The notes: generated by a model from the letters alone, not told the origin. 64,000 nt of DNA from Tilletiopsis washingtonensis (GCF_003144115.1 NW_020311998.1:1-64000); one strand, 5' to 3'. Counted from the first letter of the stretch, positions 34,441-50,200 are shown. Program-made: numbers and translations.

Positions 34441-34971
34441 TTACTCCTCGCTCTCCCTTCGCAGCTTCACCTCAGCGTCCCTCTCGGGCGACACAAGGTT
34501 TCCCGTCACGCGGTACCCCCTCGGCGCCTTGCGCGCAGCCGCACCCCACGAGACGACCTCTCCCTTCTCATCGACCCAGACCGCGTCCAGGTCCAGCACG
34601 GCATTCGGGCTTGCGCCCATCTCGATGAGCGCGTAGTGCTCCTGCGTCGGCGCATCCAGTCGCCGCACGGTGTCGACGTGCACCAGCTCCTTGACCGCCA
34701 GGATCGCGCCCGCCATGTCGGCGCGCTGAGGTCGGATCACGCTCTGCAGACGACGGGTGAGGCCGAGAGACTCGAGGACGCGGCCAGTCTTGGCAGGCAG
34801 ACCGATGGCGGAGCGGCGGAGCGTGATGCGGTAGTGCGTCGTCGCGCCGGGTCCCGGACCGTACTGCTGCGCTGCTGACGTCGACGCCGAGGCGGCAGAG
34901 GCGGAGGTCGAGGCTGAGGTCGAGGCAAGGCGTGCGCCGCGCAGGCCGAGGCGCATCATGCTGCTAGCCAT
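34441..34971 (-). CDS. MRPL33: mitochondrial large-subunit ribosomal protein uL30m (MRPL33)
   Basis: A single exon of 176 aa. After a presequence rich in Ser, Ala and Arg (ASSMMRLGLRGARLASTSAS) comes the L30 domain: HYRITLRRSAIGLPAKTGR, LESLGLTRRLQSVIRP, MAGAILAVKELVHVDTV. This is the uL30 pattern (I-T-L-x-R-S-x-I-G, then LGL) found in bacterial L30 and yeast Mrpl33. It is a part of the mitoribosome large subunit. The C-terminal extension to EVKLRRESEE is usual for fungal members. Confidence 0.93.
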   Translation of the reverse strand: MASSMMRLGLRGARLASTSASTSASAASASTSAAQQYGPGPGATTHYRITLRRSAIGLPAKTGRVLESLGLTRRLQSVIRPQRADMAGAILAVKELVHVDTVRRLDAPTQEHYALIEMGASPNAVLDLDAVWVDEKGEVVSWGAAARKAPRGYRVTGNLVSPERDAEVKLRRESEE

Positions 34972-38758
<3,787 letters not shown>

Positions 38759-39375
38759 GCAGCTCCCTTGCATCTTCGCCATGGTGCGTACTGCGGAGCT
38801 CGCCCGCCAGTGCGCGCCGTCGGACCGCGTCTGACCCGCCGCTCCTTCTGTCCGCAGCGGAAGCTCGCGCCTGTAGCCTCGCCCACCTGTGATTTGATAT
38901 AAACTTGCCCCGTCCTGTGTCTCGTGAAGCCAGTTGTGATGTGAGAAGCAAGCGAGTGCGAGCTGGCGCGAAGACGAGACACCGGCTGCCCTGTGTTGGC
39001 AGGAGCGGGTGTGAGGCAGGGGCTTGCCGCACGTGACGTGGCACGGCGCGGCCCATGCATGATGCCTCCACGTAGCTCCACGATCGGGCAGGCGCTGCTC
39101 TGCACCACCACCACGGGCACCCTCCTCTCTTCCTCCTCTTCTTCGCTTGCACGAGTCCAACCGCTTGTTCTCAAACAGCGGCCGAGCTTGGCCATCTATC
39201 GTCAGCCCGTTCGGGGCGTTCGAGCCAGTCGAGCCAGTCGAGCCAGTCGAGCCAGTCGAGCGACTCGAACGACTCGAACGACTCGAGCAACTCGAGCGAC
39301 TCGAAGCAGTCGAGCCACCCGGCTCGGTCGAGCCCACCGCACAGGGCCTCCTCGCGCTTCCGTCTGCTGACCGCC
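38759..39375. promoter_or_regulatory. intergenic region between GAPDH and UBC6
   Basis: 617 nt with the GAPDH 3' end and the UBC6 promoter. The 9-bp tandem array at 39221-39319 is its main feature. An AT-richer patch at 38892-38906 (TTTGATATAAACTTG) may belong to the GAPDH 3' end. Confidence 0.5.
39221..39319. repeat. 9-bp tandem repeat, about 11 copies
   Basis: Units of 9 bp: four copies of CGAGCCAGT, then CGAGCGACT, CGAACGACT twice, CGAGCAACT, CGAGCGACT, CGAAGCAGT and a last degenerate CGAGCCACC. The array ends 56 nt before the UBC6 start codon, so it lies in its promoter or 5' leader. Confidence 0.92.
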
Positions 39376-40923
39376 ATGGCGTCAGCCAGCAGTACCTCGT
39401 AGTGCGTGAATCTGTCTTCGCCACGTGCCAACACTGCTGATGCTTCTCTCGGGCAGCAACAAGAAGTCGAGCGCCGTCAAGCGCATCCTCAGCGAGGCGC
39501 GGGAGCTGGAAGCCGATGGCTCGCGCGAGTACTGCGCTGCTCCTCTCGAGGTGTGTGCTCCTCATTGCTTGCCGGTGCCTTGGTCCTGACAGCGCATCGC
39601 GGCGCAGGACAACATCTTCGAGTGGCACTTCACGCTGCGCGGCGCGCCGGGCAGCGAGTTTGAGGCGGGCATCTATCATGGCAGGATCCTGCTGCCGCCG
39701 GAGTATCCATTCAGACCGCCGAGTCTGATGCTACTGACGCCGAATGGCAGATGGGAATGCGGCAAGAAGGTGAGTGCGGGGACGTGTGACGCGGGTTTGA
39801 TGGGATGGAAGTGCTCGGCAGCGTGGAGATGGATGCTGTCGGCACTAGCAGAGCACTGAGGAGGCGGAGCGGGGTGCCATCCGGCTCGCTTCGTGCCGCG
39901 CTCGACATGACCTCTGGCTGCGCGACTGACGCAGGGCCCGACACAGATCTGCCTGACCTTCACCGGCTTCCACGAAGGTGTGTGCTGTGCTGTCTCTCGT
40001 GCGATGCGCGGCGCTGACAATCTTTTGCAGAGCAATGGCAGCCAGCCTGGGGCATCCGCACAGCCTTGCTTGGCGTGCAAGCCTTCATGACCGCGCGACG
40101 GGAAGCCGCGCAGGGAGTGGGCGCACTGGACGTCTCTCAGACCGAGCGCGAGCGCATGGCTCGCAGCAGTGTCGGCTGGACGTGTGCGGCATGTGCACGC
40201 CGCAACGACGAGATCCTGCCGCCTGCGCCGCTCGGCGAACGTCGCGGCGCAGAGCAGCTGCCGCACGGCCTCGAGGTGGCAGACGCAAGTACACCTGCAG
40301 AGGGTCCGACACCGGTGTCTCAAGCAACGGACAAGGCCCTCGCTCAGGCTGCGGCTCCGGAAGCCGCACTTCTCGCTACGCCACAGCCGACGGTTGAAGA
40401 GCCGCCCGCAGCGAACCTTGCTGCACTGGCAGCGTCTGGCGCATCGGCTGCGTCTGCCGAGGCCAAAGCTCCACCCACGGAGCAGGTCCCGCCGCGCGTA
40501 CCAGTCGCGCCAGCGCCGTCTGCGTCGACAGAGGCGGCCACTTCAGCACCACTTGGCGTCGCCGATGCCGCCACCTCACGCGCATCGGGATCGAGCGCAC
40601 CTCGAGAGCGCAGCACGCCCTCGTGGCTGCCTGCGCATGCCCCACCGCCGCCACCGCCGTCGTCCGCCGCTTCTAGAGCACCAGCAGCTCAACCTGCGAT
40701 TCGTCTGCCGCACGCTGCAGCGACCCTGCGGCCTCAGCGCCCAGCGCTCGGTCCACGCGTCTCGACGGGCACGTTGCGTCCCGCCGCTGCTGCTGCCGCC
40801 ACGCATGCTGCACAAGCCGCCGCTCGTCCTGCCGCCGAGCAGCGAGTGGCTCAGCTCGACCGCGCCATCGCTACCGTCGTGCTTCTGCTGGCTTGCATGC
40901 TTGTGCGGCGCTGGCTGCAGTAG
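39376..40923 (+). CDS. UBC6: tail-anchored ubiquitin-conjugating enzyme UBC6
   Basis: Five exons (39376-39401, 39457-39550, 39608-39769 and two more). The UBC core shows YNKKSSAVKRILSEARELE, FEWHFTLRGAPGSEFEAG, YHGRILLPPEYPFRPPS, LLTPNGRWECGKK, then the active-site Cys in ICLTFTGFHE and EQWQPAWGIRTALL. These are the marks of the UBC6/UBE2J class. A long Pro/Ala/Ser linker of about 270 residues leads to a C-terminal membrane anchor (AIATVVLLLACMLV) with RRWLQ behind it. It acts on the cytosolic face of the ER in ER-associated degradation. The donor TA|GTGCGT is preferred to an earlier GT because it restores the family start SYNKKS. Confidence 0.95.
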
Positions 40924-41340
40924 ACTCCTCCTTCGCCTCGCCTCAGACCATCTCAAGCCCTTCGACTCGCTCTGTATACCTGAGAGACGCCTCGCTCAGC
41001 CTCACCCTGCTCTCTGCTTCACTCTGCCACTGCGCTCCGCTAATGACATCAGCCGTCTGCTCACGCTCGTTCTGCACGCACGGCAGTCGCATTAGAGCTG
41101 TATGGGTTGTGGACGCGGCGCACACGGGCGAAACATGGAGTGAGGTGAAGGGGCTTGGATGCTGTACGGGAATCGATGGACAGACGGGGAGTGGATGGTG
41201 AGGAGAGTGAAGGGGATGGGTATTGTGCAGGCCGCGCGCTCGGGCTGCACGTGGAATGGACGACTGCGCAAGGGGTCGCAAGACCTTGAAGGCCCCTGCG
41301 CCAAGTCGCTGCAGGCGTACGTTGAGAGCGCCTCGTCGAC
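40924..41340. other. convergent intergenic region, no gene seen
   Basis: 417 nt between the stop codons of UBC6 (+) and RNA1 (-). Holds both 3' ends; nothing else recognised. Confidence 0.5.
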
Positions 41341-44300
41341 TCAGCGCAGCAGCTCGCGCACGGCGCCCCATGCCGCGCGGAAGGGGTTCCTGGCGCGCGG
41401 CGCAGCACTGTCCGCCGGCGTGTCCGACGAAGAAGCCGGCGCCCGCGAGAAGAGCTCGCCACTGAGGTCCTGCGACTCCTGCCTAAGAGTCGTGGTAGGG
41501 ATGTCAGTCGCGCTCTGGTGACTGACGCGCGCTTTCGCAACTCACCGGCCGTGGTTAGGAGCGGGAGCGAGGTTGGTCTGAGCCATCTGCTGCGTGAGCT
41601 GCTCGACGTCGGGAGCAGCGGCAGCAGCAGGCTCAGGCGTCTGCGGCGCGGGCGACGAGTCTTGCGTGGTGGCGACGTCGCTGGTGCTCGAGCCGGCGCC
41701 CGGTGCGCCGGGGTTCAGCTGCGAGTAGACGGCGTTGGCGCCGCCAATGCCGATGCCGAAAGCGCCGGACGTGGCACTGACGGGCATTGGGAGCGCAGCC
41801 TGCTGCCCCGCAACAGGGGCAGTCGACGCAGGCGCCAGCTCCGCCGCACTGGCAGGCGCGATGGGCTGCGCAGACGGCTCGGCGTCGGTGCTGCGTGTCG
41901 TCTCGCCGGCAGTCGGCTCGGCGAGCTGCGTCGAGTGCGGCTCGACGGCGATGGGCTGCGCCGCCGAGTCGCTCGCAGCAAGCGCGTCCTGCTGCGTGTC
42001 CTCGGCGTGCAGCTCCTGCGCCGTCTCGGCAACGTCGGCCGCCGTCTGCGCCTGCGCATCCTCCATCGGCACGTCGGCGGCGCTCTGTGCCACCTCGTCG
42101 GCGACGGCAGCCGCCTCGTGCTCTTCTGGCACCTCCCGTGCGCTGTCGGCGACCTCCTCAGCGACGTCAGCAGCTTCGCTCTCCTCGGGCACCTCGCGCG
42201 CGCTCTCAGCCACCTCCGACGCCGTCGTTGCCGCCTCCTGGTCCGCCGCCGCCGCCGGGGGCAGGTAGACTGCCGGGTCCGTCTCTTGCGGCGCTGCGAC
42301 CGGCTCGCTGTCGGTGGCCGCAGCGGGTGCCTCGGGCTGCGCCGTACCGATAGGCGCAGGCGCCTCTGCCTCTGCTGCGTCGGACTGCGTCGTCTCGATA
42401 GGCGCAGGCGTCGACTCTGCCTCTGCAGCAGGCGCTGTAGGCTCGTCCTCCTCCACCTCGGTCGGCGGCGCCTCACCAGCCTCGCCCTTGGCCGCAGCGT
42501 CGAGCGCCACCTGGGGTCCGGCAGCCTCCGCCGCCTCCTCGATCGTCTCAGCGCCCTGCTGCTCCGCCGGCTCAGGCACGGCGACGAGCGCAGGCACGCT
42601 CGGCTCCGCGCTGCTCTCGGTAGCAGATGCCGGGGCGGCGCTCTCGGCCTCGGTGGCCTCTTCGGCGACGGGCGGCGCAGCGTGCGAGGCGTCGGTGATG
42701 GGCTCGAAAGGCGTGCTGTCGGCAGCGGACTCGGGTGCTGCTGCAGCGTCTGGTGCGCTGACCTCCTCCGACTGCGTGGCCGCGATCGGCTCCTCCGGCG
42801 CCGAGGCGTCCTGTGCGGTAGCAACGGGCTCCTCGACAGCCGCAGGCACGCGCACGTCGCCGTCGCCCTCCTCCAGCGCCGCCACCTCGGCAGTGTCGTC
42901 GCCGCGCGCTGCAGGCGCCGCTTCGTCCTCGACGTCCGCCGGGTGGCGCGCGTTGTCGACCGCCCGCGTGATGCCCTCGCTGGCGACAGCTGCTGTTGCG
43001 GCTGGCGCAGCAACGACGGCGGCAGCCGTGCCAGCGACATCGCTGTGCTGCTCGCTGGACTCGGGCTGCAGGCGCGCGTCAGCAGCTAAGCAGATGCGGC
43101 TCGCCTGCCAGTCTCACCTCTTGCGTGTCCGCGACAGAGAGCTGCTCCGTCGCAGCGGTCGTCTCCGCCAGCTCGTCCTCGTCATCCTCTGCCTCGGTCT
43201 CGTCTGCGACTGCGGCATCCTCGCCCTCGGCGTCAGACAGCTCGCCTTCCGGGTCGCTGTGCGGACAGGGTTAGCCAAGCCCTCCGCTTTGCTCACGATG
43301 CCACTCACAGGTCGTCGAGCTCCTCCAGGCCCTCCTCGTGGCCCCACTTCTCCAACGCCTTCTTGATGCTCTCGATACTCTCATCATCCTCTTCCGCCCA
43401 GTTGCCGTTCACATCGAGGCTCTCGAGCTGCTCGAGATGCGCCGAGATGGCCTTTGCCAGCGCCGAGAGCGCCGCGGGGTCGAGCTCACAGTAGCCGAGC
43501 TGCAGCTTGCGCAGTGCCTTGTTGTTGCCCTTGCCGAGCGCCTGCGCCACGAGGGCGCCGCCGCGCGGACGCAGCAGGCAGTCGTTGAGGTTGAGCGTGT
43601 GCAGCGCCGGCCACGAGGGCAGGCAGGCAGCAATGGCGCGCGAGCCGCGCAGCGTGGCCGTGTTGTCCATGAGGTCGAGCACCTCGAGCGTCGGGCACTT
43701 GGTCAGCGCCGAGGTGATGGCCTCGATGCCCTCCATGCGGATGCCGTTCTGGTACATGCGCACCTCGCGCAGGCGGCCGTGCGCCGCAAACGCCTCGGCC
43801 CACGCCGGCGCCGAGCCGTTCTCCAGGCGGTTGCGCCCGCAGATGACGGTGCGCAGGTTCGACTCGCGGCCCTGGCTCTGCAGCTCCTTGGCCGCGGCAG
43901 TGAGGGCGTTGGCGACGATGGTGCCGCCGGTGATGCCGAGGCCGTTGTTGGCGAGCTTGAGCACCTGCAGCGCGTGGTTGTGCGTGAGGAGCTGCACCAT
44001 CGGCTCAGCACTGCGGCCGCCAAAGGCATTGTCGGAGAGGTCAAGCTCGACGAGCGACTCGGTCTCGAGCAGCGCGTCACAGAGCGCCCGCAGCGCATCT
44101 GGGATCTCGTCGATGAGGCGGCCCGTGAAGATATCGGCAAAGTCGGCGATCTGTGGGGGGTGTGAGCCGCGGCACGCCACTGTGAGGCCTCACGCGACAC
44201 ACCTTGAGCTGCTTCTTGCGCTGCAGCACCTCGGCGAGGGCGCGGCAGGCCTCGACGCCGAGCGAGTTGCCGCCGAGGTGCACCTCCTCGAGGTCCTCGA

Positions 44301-44397
44301 TGGCGTCGAGCTTCTCGAGGTACGGCGCGATGTCGTCGCGCGACGAGAGCTTGAGCTGCGCGTCGCCGCGCAGCGTGAAGGAACGTGGGTTCGCCAT
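41341..44397 (-). CDS. RNA1: Ran GTPase-activating protein RNA1 with a very long C-terminal extension
   Basis: Five exons (44397-44203, 44150-43309, 43256-43118, 43065-41546, 41482-41341) join in frame to 945 aa. Residues 1-345 are the RanGAP leucine-rich-repeat domain: HLGGNSLGVEACRALAE, FADIFTGRLIDEIPDALR with the catalytic Arg at about residue 76, DLSDNAFGG, CGRNRLENGS, YQNGIRMEGIEAI, LNDCLLRPRGG. An acidic stretch follows (346-392), where fungal RNA1 proteins normally end at about 390-420 aa. Here another 550 residues of Ala/Glu/Pro-rich sequence follow, containing degenerate repeats around VAESAREVPEE, and a basic end ARNPFRAAWGAVRELLR. RNA1 stimulates GTP hydrolysis on Ran in the cytosol and so drives nuclear transport. 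Confidence 0.92.
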
Positions 44398-44637
44398 GGC
44401 CGAAGTCAGGCGGTGGGGAGGGCAGAGGTGGTGGAGGCGAGGACGGTCGTGTGATCGGCGCTCAGGCCGCCGCTTTTGAGCCAAGTGTTGCTCTCACGTG
44501 ACGCCGCGCGTGCGACTGGGCGGATGCGGCGCGGCGGCGCGCAAGTGTTGTTCGCGCGTCGCGCCGCGCCAAGCAACATCCACGCTCCACATGCGCGTGG
44601 CTGCGCCTCACCACCACCATCCCATCCCACACCAGCC

Positions 44638-45683
44638 ATGGCCGAGGAGTACGACGCCATCGACATCTTGTGCGTCGCAGCGCTCACTGCACTGCTGCTG
44701 CAGCACTGACACGCGCCCGCCGCAGCGATGTGTTCAACCTGCTCAAGGAGAGCCTCACCACCGACGACGAGCTCGAGCAGTTCGCCGCCATCGAGCAGCA
44801 GCTCGACGCCGCCTCGCACCGCAGGCAGGTCGCACTGCAGGAGGAGACACAGCGCATCGGCGGTAAGTCGCGCAGCAATGAGGGCCAGCAGGGCAGCAGG
44901 CAGCGTTACAGATAGGAATAAGGGGGCGGGGCGAGAGCGAGTACCGAGCACCGGGATATGCAGAGCAGATGGTGCGCGCAGGGCCAGGTAGTGATGTGAC
45001 GCAGGACGGTGGCGTCACACTCCTGCTCGACGAGGTGATACGCGAGTGCACGGGTGAGGGTCGGCAGTGCCATCGACGCAGTGCGCTGCTCTGGGCGTGG
45101 TGGCCCCGCTGTTCCGAGCTGGTAGATGCCTCAGAAATGCTCCGCAATGTCCTTGGCTGACACTGGCGCCCCCAGAGCTCGACCATGTGCTAGCGCAGCT
45201 GCGCAGCACAACTACGCGGGGCGCCACCGACTGGCGCTCGACGGCGGCGCACGGGCGTGAGATGGACCGGCTAGAGACGAAGCGCTTCGAGTGTGCCAAG
45301 CGCATCAACGAGCAGGAGCAGCGCCTGCACGGCGTCGAGGTGGAGCTGCGCGCCGCGTGCGATGCGCAGGAGGAAATTGTGCGCGCCGAGCCGGTGGTGG
45401 TGGAGGATCTGGACCAGCAGGCGTGAGTGTACTGCAGGAATGCGGGGGAGACCAGCGCTGACGAGCAACTGACTCTCTCCACAGACTGAAGCTGCAGATG
45501 ATGCGCAACTTTGGCTTTATGCCCGCCAAGTCGACGCCCGACCGGCCCGTCTTCGACCTGCTCGACGTCGTCTCGGCCTCGTCGAAGCAGGTCAACACGA
45601 TCAAGGTCGACGCCGAGCACCTGCAGCGCTACCGCATCACGCCGCACTGGGTCGCCAGCCAGCTCTGGGCCGGCGTGCAATGA
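44638..45683 (+). CDS. SPC24: kinetochore protein SPC24 (NDC80 complex)
   Basis: Four exons (44638-44669, 44726-44862, 45176-45422, 45485-45683) give 204 aa. The N-terminal two thirds are coiled coil (DVFNLLKESLTTDDELEQF, then RLETKRFECAKRINEQEQRL). The C-terminal globular part LKLQMMRNFGFMP, VFDLLDVVSASSKQVNTIK and RYRITPHWVASQLW matches Spc24, which pairs with Spc25 and joins NDC80 to the inner kinetochore. The 313-nt second intron is long for this genome and could hide a further small coiled-coil exon; no candidate fits both phases well. Confidence 0.82.
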
Positions 45684-45933
45684 GCGCGCCGCAGATCAGA
45701 TGCAGCCTTCTTCTCTCGCCTCCAACTGTACGATACCCTTCTCGCGACTCTTCGAGTGTACTTTATCTGTTGTCTATTGCAGCAGGACATGCGGTGGGTA
45801 TTGAGCGCGCGATCGATGGGGCGCGGCGACAGGGAGATCGAGATAGATGCAGGATACAGGAGGCGGGATGCATGAGCGAGTCTGGATGGGGTGCAGTGTG
45901 ACGGGACCAGGGGCAAGCCAGACGGCGAGACGG

Positions 45934-47256
45934 CTACATCGTCATGGCCGGCAGCGAGGCGGCGGGCAGGAAGAGGGCCCGCATGCCCGCCGTGCTCTCG
46001 AACACCTCCTCGGCCGAGTGGCCGGCGCCGTGGATGCCGACGAGCTTGTGGCCGACCTTTGTGCTCCGGAACGGGCGCAGCTGGCTGCTGCTCGACGTCG
46101 GGTACATCGAGTTGGCCGGCTCGCGCGAGTCGAGCGCCGGGAACGTGCCCGGCAGGCCGTCGTACGTCGAGGCGCGGGCGCCGCCGAGGATGTTGAGGTA
46201 CTTGAAGTACGCCAGCGAGCGCACGTAGCGGTATGCGCCGCCAGCGGCGCGGCCGCCGCACAGCTGGTCTCCGTTGGTGGTGCTGACATCGTCGAGGCCG
46301 ACAACGTAGCGCACATCGCGTGCGGCATAGCGCTTGTAGAGCGCGCTGGCGGAGCCGAGCAGCGGGTAGGGCGCACGGTAGTTGCTGAAGCCGTAGCGGA
46401 AGTCGTTGAACCACGAGCACTCGGTCGTGTCGACGGGCACGGGACGATCACGTCTGCGAGCGAGAGGGTCAGCGGCTGTGGCGGGCGGACGGCTCGTGCA
46501 GCCTCACGTGAAGTAGAGCATGGACGAGGGGTCGGCGACGACGTAGCGCACGCTGATGCGCTTCTTGGCCGGATTCTCGCGGCCCAGCACGGCGTAGCGC
46601 TGCACGACCTGGGCGCCGCCGCCGTGGCCGAGGAAGGTGATGGTCTTCATCTTGGGATACATCAGGCGGTTGCTGTACTTGAGCAGCAGCGCGTCGTACG
46701 CCGAGAACAGCGACACGTTGCTGCCCAGCGGGTGCGTGCTGCCGTCGCCGCCCGTCCATGCGTTGGGGTCATCCCAGCCCAGCGTCGTGGCGTTCAGCGC
46801 AGGAGCATCGCGGTCCGTCGAGAAGAAGAGCGGCGAGAGGCGGATCGAATTGTCGACGGCCGAGCCGAGCTTGCGCTTGTTGGCCGCCGAGAAGATGCTG
46901 TTGAGGATGCGGAAGTATGTGCCTGCGTTGCGCTCGACGCCGTGCAGAATGATGAAGACGCTCTCGGCGTCGGCCTCGTTGTTCGGCGTCTTACTCTGCC
47001 ATGCAAACAGCTCAAACGGCCCCACGGGAATCGTCGTGGCAAAGGCGTACGGCGGCGTCGAGCCGACGCTGGTGAGCATCGGCCCGTCGCCGTCGGTGCC
47101 GTCGCCGCGCATGTCGGTGAAGATGTCGCGCGAGGCCAGCAGCAGCGGCTCACGCAAGGCGCTGCTGTTGCGTGGTGCGGCCGCGTCGAGGGATGTGGGC
47201 AGCGCATGGCTGAGCGTCAGGGCAGCGAGACCGCAGAGCACAGTGGAGAAGCGCAT
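45934..47256 (-). CDS. secreted alpha/beta-hydrolase-like protein, nucleophile Ser replaced by Gly
   Basis: Two exons (47256-46508, 46453-45934) give 422 aa. A signal peptide (MRFSTVLCGLAALTLSHA) is followed by PFELFAWQSKTPNNE, FIILHGVERNAGTYFR, KTITFLGHGGGAQVVQRYA, ECSWFNDFRYGFSNYR and, near the C terminus, VGIHGAGHSAEEVF with the likely catalytic His. The nucleophile elbow, normally G-x-S-x-G, reads G-H-G-G-G here (residue 212), so the usual Ser is missing although fold and His are kept. Ser and Asp residues nearby could act instead, but an inactive or binding role is the simpler reading. Exact family not recognised; fungi have several secreted lines of this kind. Confidence 0.82.
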
Positions 47257-50200
47257 CGCGGAGGCGTGGTCGAGAAGCGAAGGCCAGGACAGAGACGAAG
47301 TAAGAAGATGCGGACGGCAGCGGCGGGGCTGCGCTCTTATAGCTGGCAAATGAGCGTGGAGTGTAAGAGTAGCACGACGGGAGCAGAGCAGAGGGCGGGA
47401 AGGAGAGGACTATGGGGCGAGAGGGGTCCGGAGGGCGTCTGCGGGGCGGCACTTACCGCGCCCTCGGCTTCTTATTGCACCCTTGGGCGTCGACGGCGTG
47501 GCGGGCACTTGCGCCCGAGTCTTGGGTCCAGCAGCGCCCCGGAAGACAGCGCAGGCGGCTGGCTGCGGCGGGCGAGCGTCTCGGGTCGGGCGAGCGCAGC
47601 GCAGCCTCGGCGGCTGGCTGCGGCGGCGTGTGCGGCTGCGCCCGGCGCGTGCGGTGCCGAGACATGGCCCTGCCTGATGGCGCACGGCGTCCCACAACGG
47701 CTCGGCCTGCCATCGCTTTGGCGCCGCCGCCGCCCAGAAGTCTCGCCAACGGCCGCGGCTCGGCACCACGAGCGTGCAGCAGAGCAGCCCACGGCACCAC
47801 AGCAGGCGCACACAAAGGCCCGTCTGCGCTGTATTGGAGCGCTCCGGGCCGCGATGGCGGCGACGAGGGCCGCGCGCGTCTGCCAAGCCGGCGTCAGGGC
47901 CTCGCTCGCGCCGCTGCTGCGGGCTCATGCACGGCGGAGCCGGAGCGCGGCATCGCAAATGCAAAAAGCTCGGCACGGAGAGGCGCTCGGCGTCAAATGG
48001 CAGCCGGCTGCGGGTCTCGTGGTGCGGCTCCGGCTGCGGCGGCAGCGCCGAGGGCTCACGCTGCGTGCCGCGGGCGCATGGCATGCGGCGGCACGAGGGG
48101 CCCTGATCGGCGTCGGCGCTTGGATCTGCGGCGCAGGAGTGCTTATGCGCCTGATAGAGGTGCGTGCTTGCTGCTGAGGGTGCTGCTCCCACGGCGGGCA
48201 GGGCAGCAGCAGAGCAGCACTCGGCTGCTGCGGGCGGTGCCGGCTGCGCGTCGTCGTCGTTGGCGCGCCCGCCACACCGCCAGGGGTGGAATGCGCCGCG
48301 CCTCGTCCTTGGCTCTCCTCCTCCGTCAGCGCCGTCCGCCGTCCGCACTTGGCAGGTTGCATCGGCCACGCTTGCCAACGGCTCAGCAAGCACAAGGTAC
48401 CCGCGGCACATCGGCGCGCGCCGTTGCGGCCTCGTCGGCGGCCCTCACTCTCGGGCAGGCTGCACACGCGCTCGGAGCGTTCCTCTGCGCGCACCCGCCG
48501 GCCGCTGCGAGTCACCGGCGCCAGAGACACAGCAACGGCCTCGCACATCGATATACCCGGCCATGTGAGGCGCTCTGTGCGCGGCGGCGGCACCAGCGAG
48601 GGCCGCTGGCCTGGGAGCACTTCTTTGGAAGCTGCCCCAGAGGCCGGCAGCGCTTCGGACGCTCATGTCGGCGCCTGCGCCGCTGCGCATCTGCCCTGCC
48701 TCAATGAGCCGACTGCGAGGCGAGAGCATGATGGAGCTGCGGGACTGCCAAGCGCATCAGGTGCCCTTGGGCTCCTCGCAGACCGCTTTCCCTTGCCGCC
48801 GCCGCTCCGTCAAGGGCACCGCACGCAGCCCCGGGCGCAAGGTATGCTTGTGTGTCTTGGCAGGGTGATGCCTCTCTCGCGAAGGTCTCGCTGTGTTTCT
48901 CGGCACTGCACCCGATGACTGAGCGGCCACGCCCACGCGACGCGCGATGGCCGCACGCATGACGCGTGCCAGACGGGCACCCCTGGCAGCGGAGCCGTTG
49001 GGCACGCAGGGCCTCGCCAAGCCGTACCTGGCCCAGCTGTCAAAGACGCCGTGCCGCAGCAGCAACCATGCGATGACAGGTGCAGGCAACGAAGCTTGCT
49101 CATTCACGCCTGCTCCGCGGACGGAGCGAGGGTCCAGCCCCGATTGCGATTTCACAGGCGCAGCAGCCATGCGCATGAATGGAGTGCGCGTGCCGAGCAT
49201 GATGCCGAGCCGTCAAAAAGCGCGAGCTGCCTCGGCTTGCGGCGCTCGGCGGTCTCTGTCCGACCCTTGGAGCTGCCGATGAGCTAAGGCCACTGCCGAG
49301 GAGGGCAGAAGCAGCCTCCAGCGAACGTGGACCCGCCTCGAGGGACGCATGATGCCCAGACGGCGCTCAGCCGACCACGCGGGTCGCCCCCCATGCTTAA
49401 GGCGCGCGGCGCGCAGCGCGCTCGGTGACCGATGCCGCTCGGTCATCTCGAAATTTGGCTCGTCACCGATGTGGCCGTCCCCTGCACCTGTGTGATGCTG
49501 CAAATCCAGAGTCCGAGAGCGCTTCGAGAAGCCCGACCATGCGGCTGTGCTTCTGAGCGGCTGTGCGCACAGCGCAGCGCAGCATGCTGCGTCAGAAGGT
49601 GGCTGCGGTACAAGCCGCCGCTCTCGACGCTGCGCTGTCGCCTGGAAATAGTGGCACGCAGGTGCAGCAGCACACATCGAAGGCAGTTGGCCGCATACCG
49701 CCACTTTGCACAGGCCACACTGATTGGCCGCCTCCCTCGTCGAGTCACATTATAGTGCCGCCGCTGAGTGGCTGCAAGATCATTTGCCAGGTGCGGACCT
49801 CGAGGGCATCCGCAGGCTTACCACGTGCAGCCCCAGTCCTGACGCTGCTCTCACACGCATACTGCGCTGGCGCCGCAGGAGACCTGTCGGCTTGCTAGCG
49901 TCCTTGCTCATCGGGATATTCCGTGCGGCGGGGTCGGTCGTGAGAAGAAGCACAGCACCGGAGAGGCGTACGGCAAGTGTGTGTCGCCGCTCACCGACCG
50001 CCAGGGCCTCGCAGGGTGCGCATGGTCGCTTGAGCCTGTCTGCGAAGGCGTGCTGTGCAGCGTGCACGGCCTAACAGCAGCGCAGATCGATTCTCAGTGT
50101 CCCGGTTCTGGCGAAAGCGGAGCGTGCTTGCCGTGCGGCGAAGGTGCTGCAGCGCGGCAGCATCGCCGTCGCACCGGCACTACTGGCGAGGGGGATTGCC

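Noticed and set aside
44863-45175. Extra SPC24 exon around 45004-45059
   Set aside because: It has plausible splice sites, but its phase does not fit the exons on both sides without a stop or frame shift.
47412-48707. 431-aa open frame on the plus strand
   Set aside because: Overlapped by equally long frames on the other strand; Arg/Ala/Cys-rich translation with no motif; typical of GC-rich non-coding sequence.
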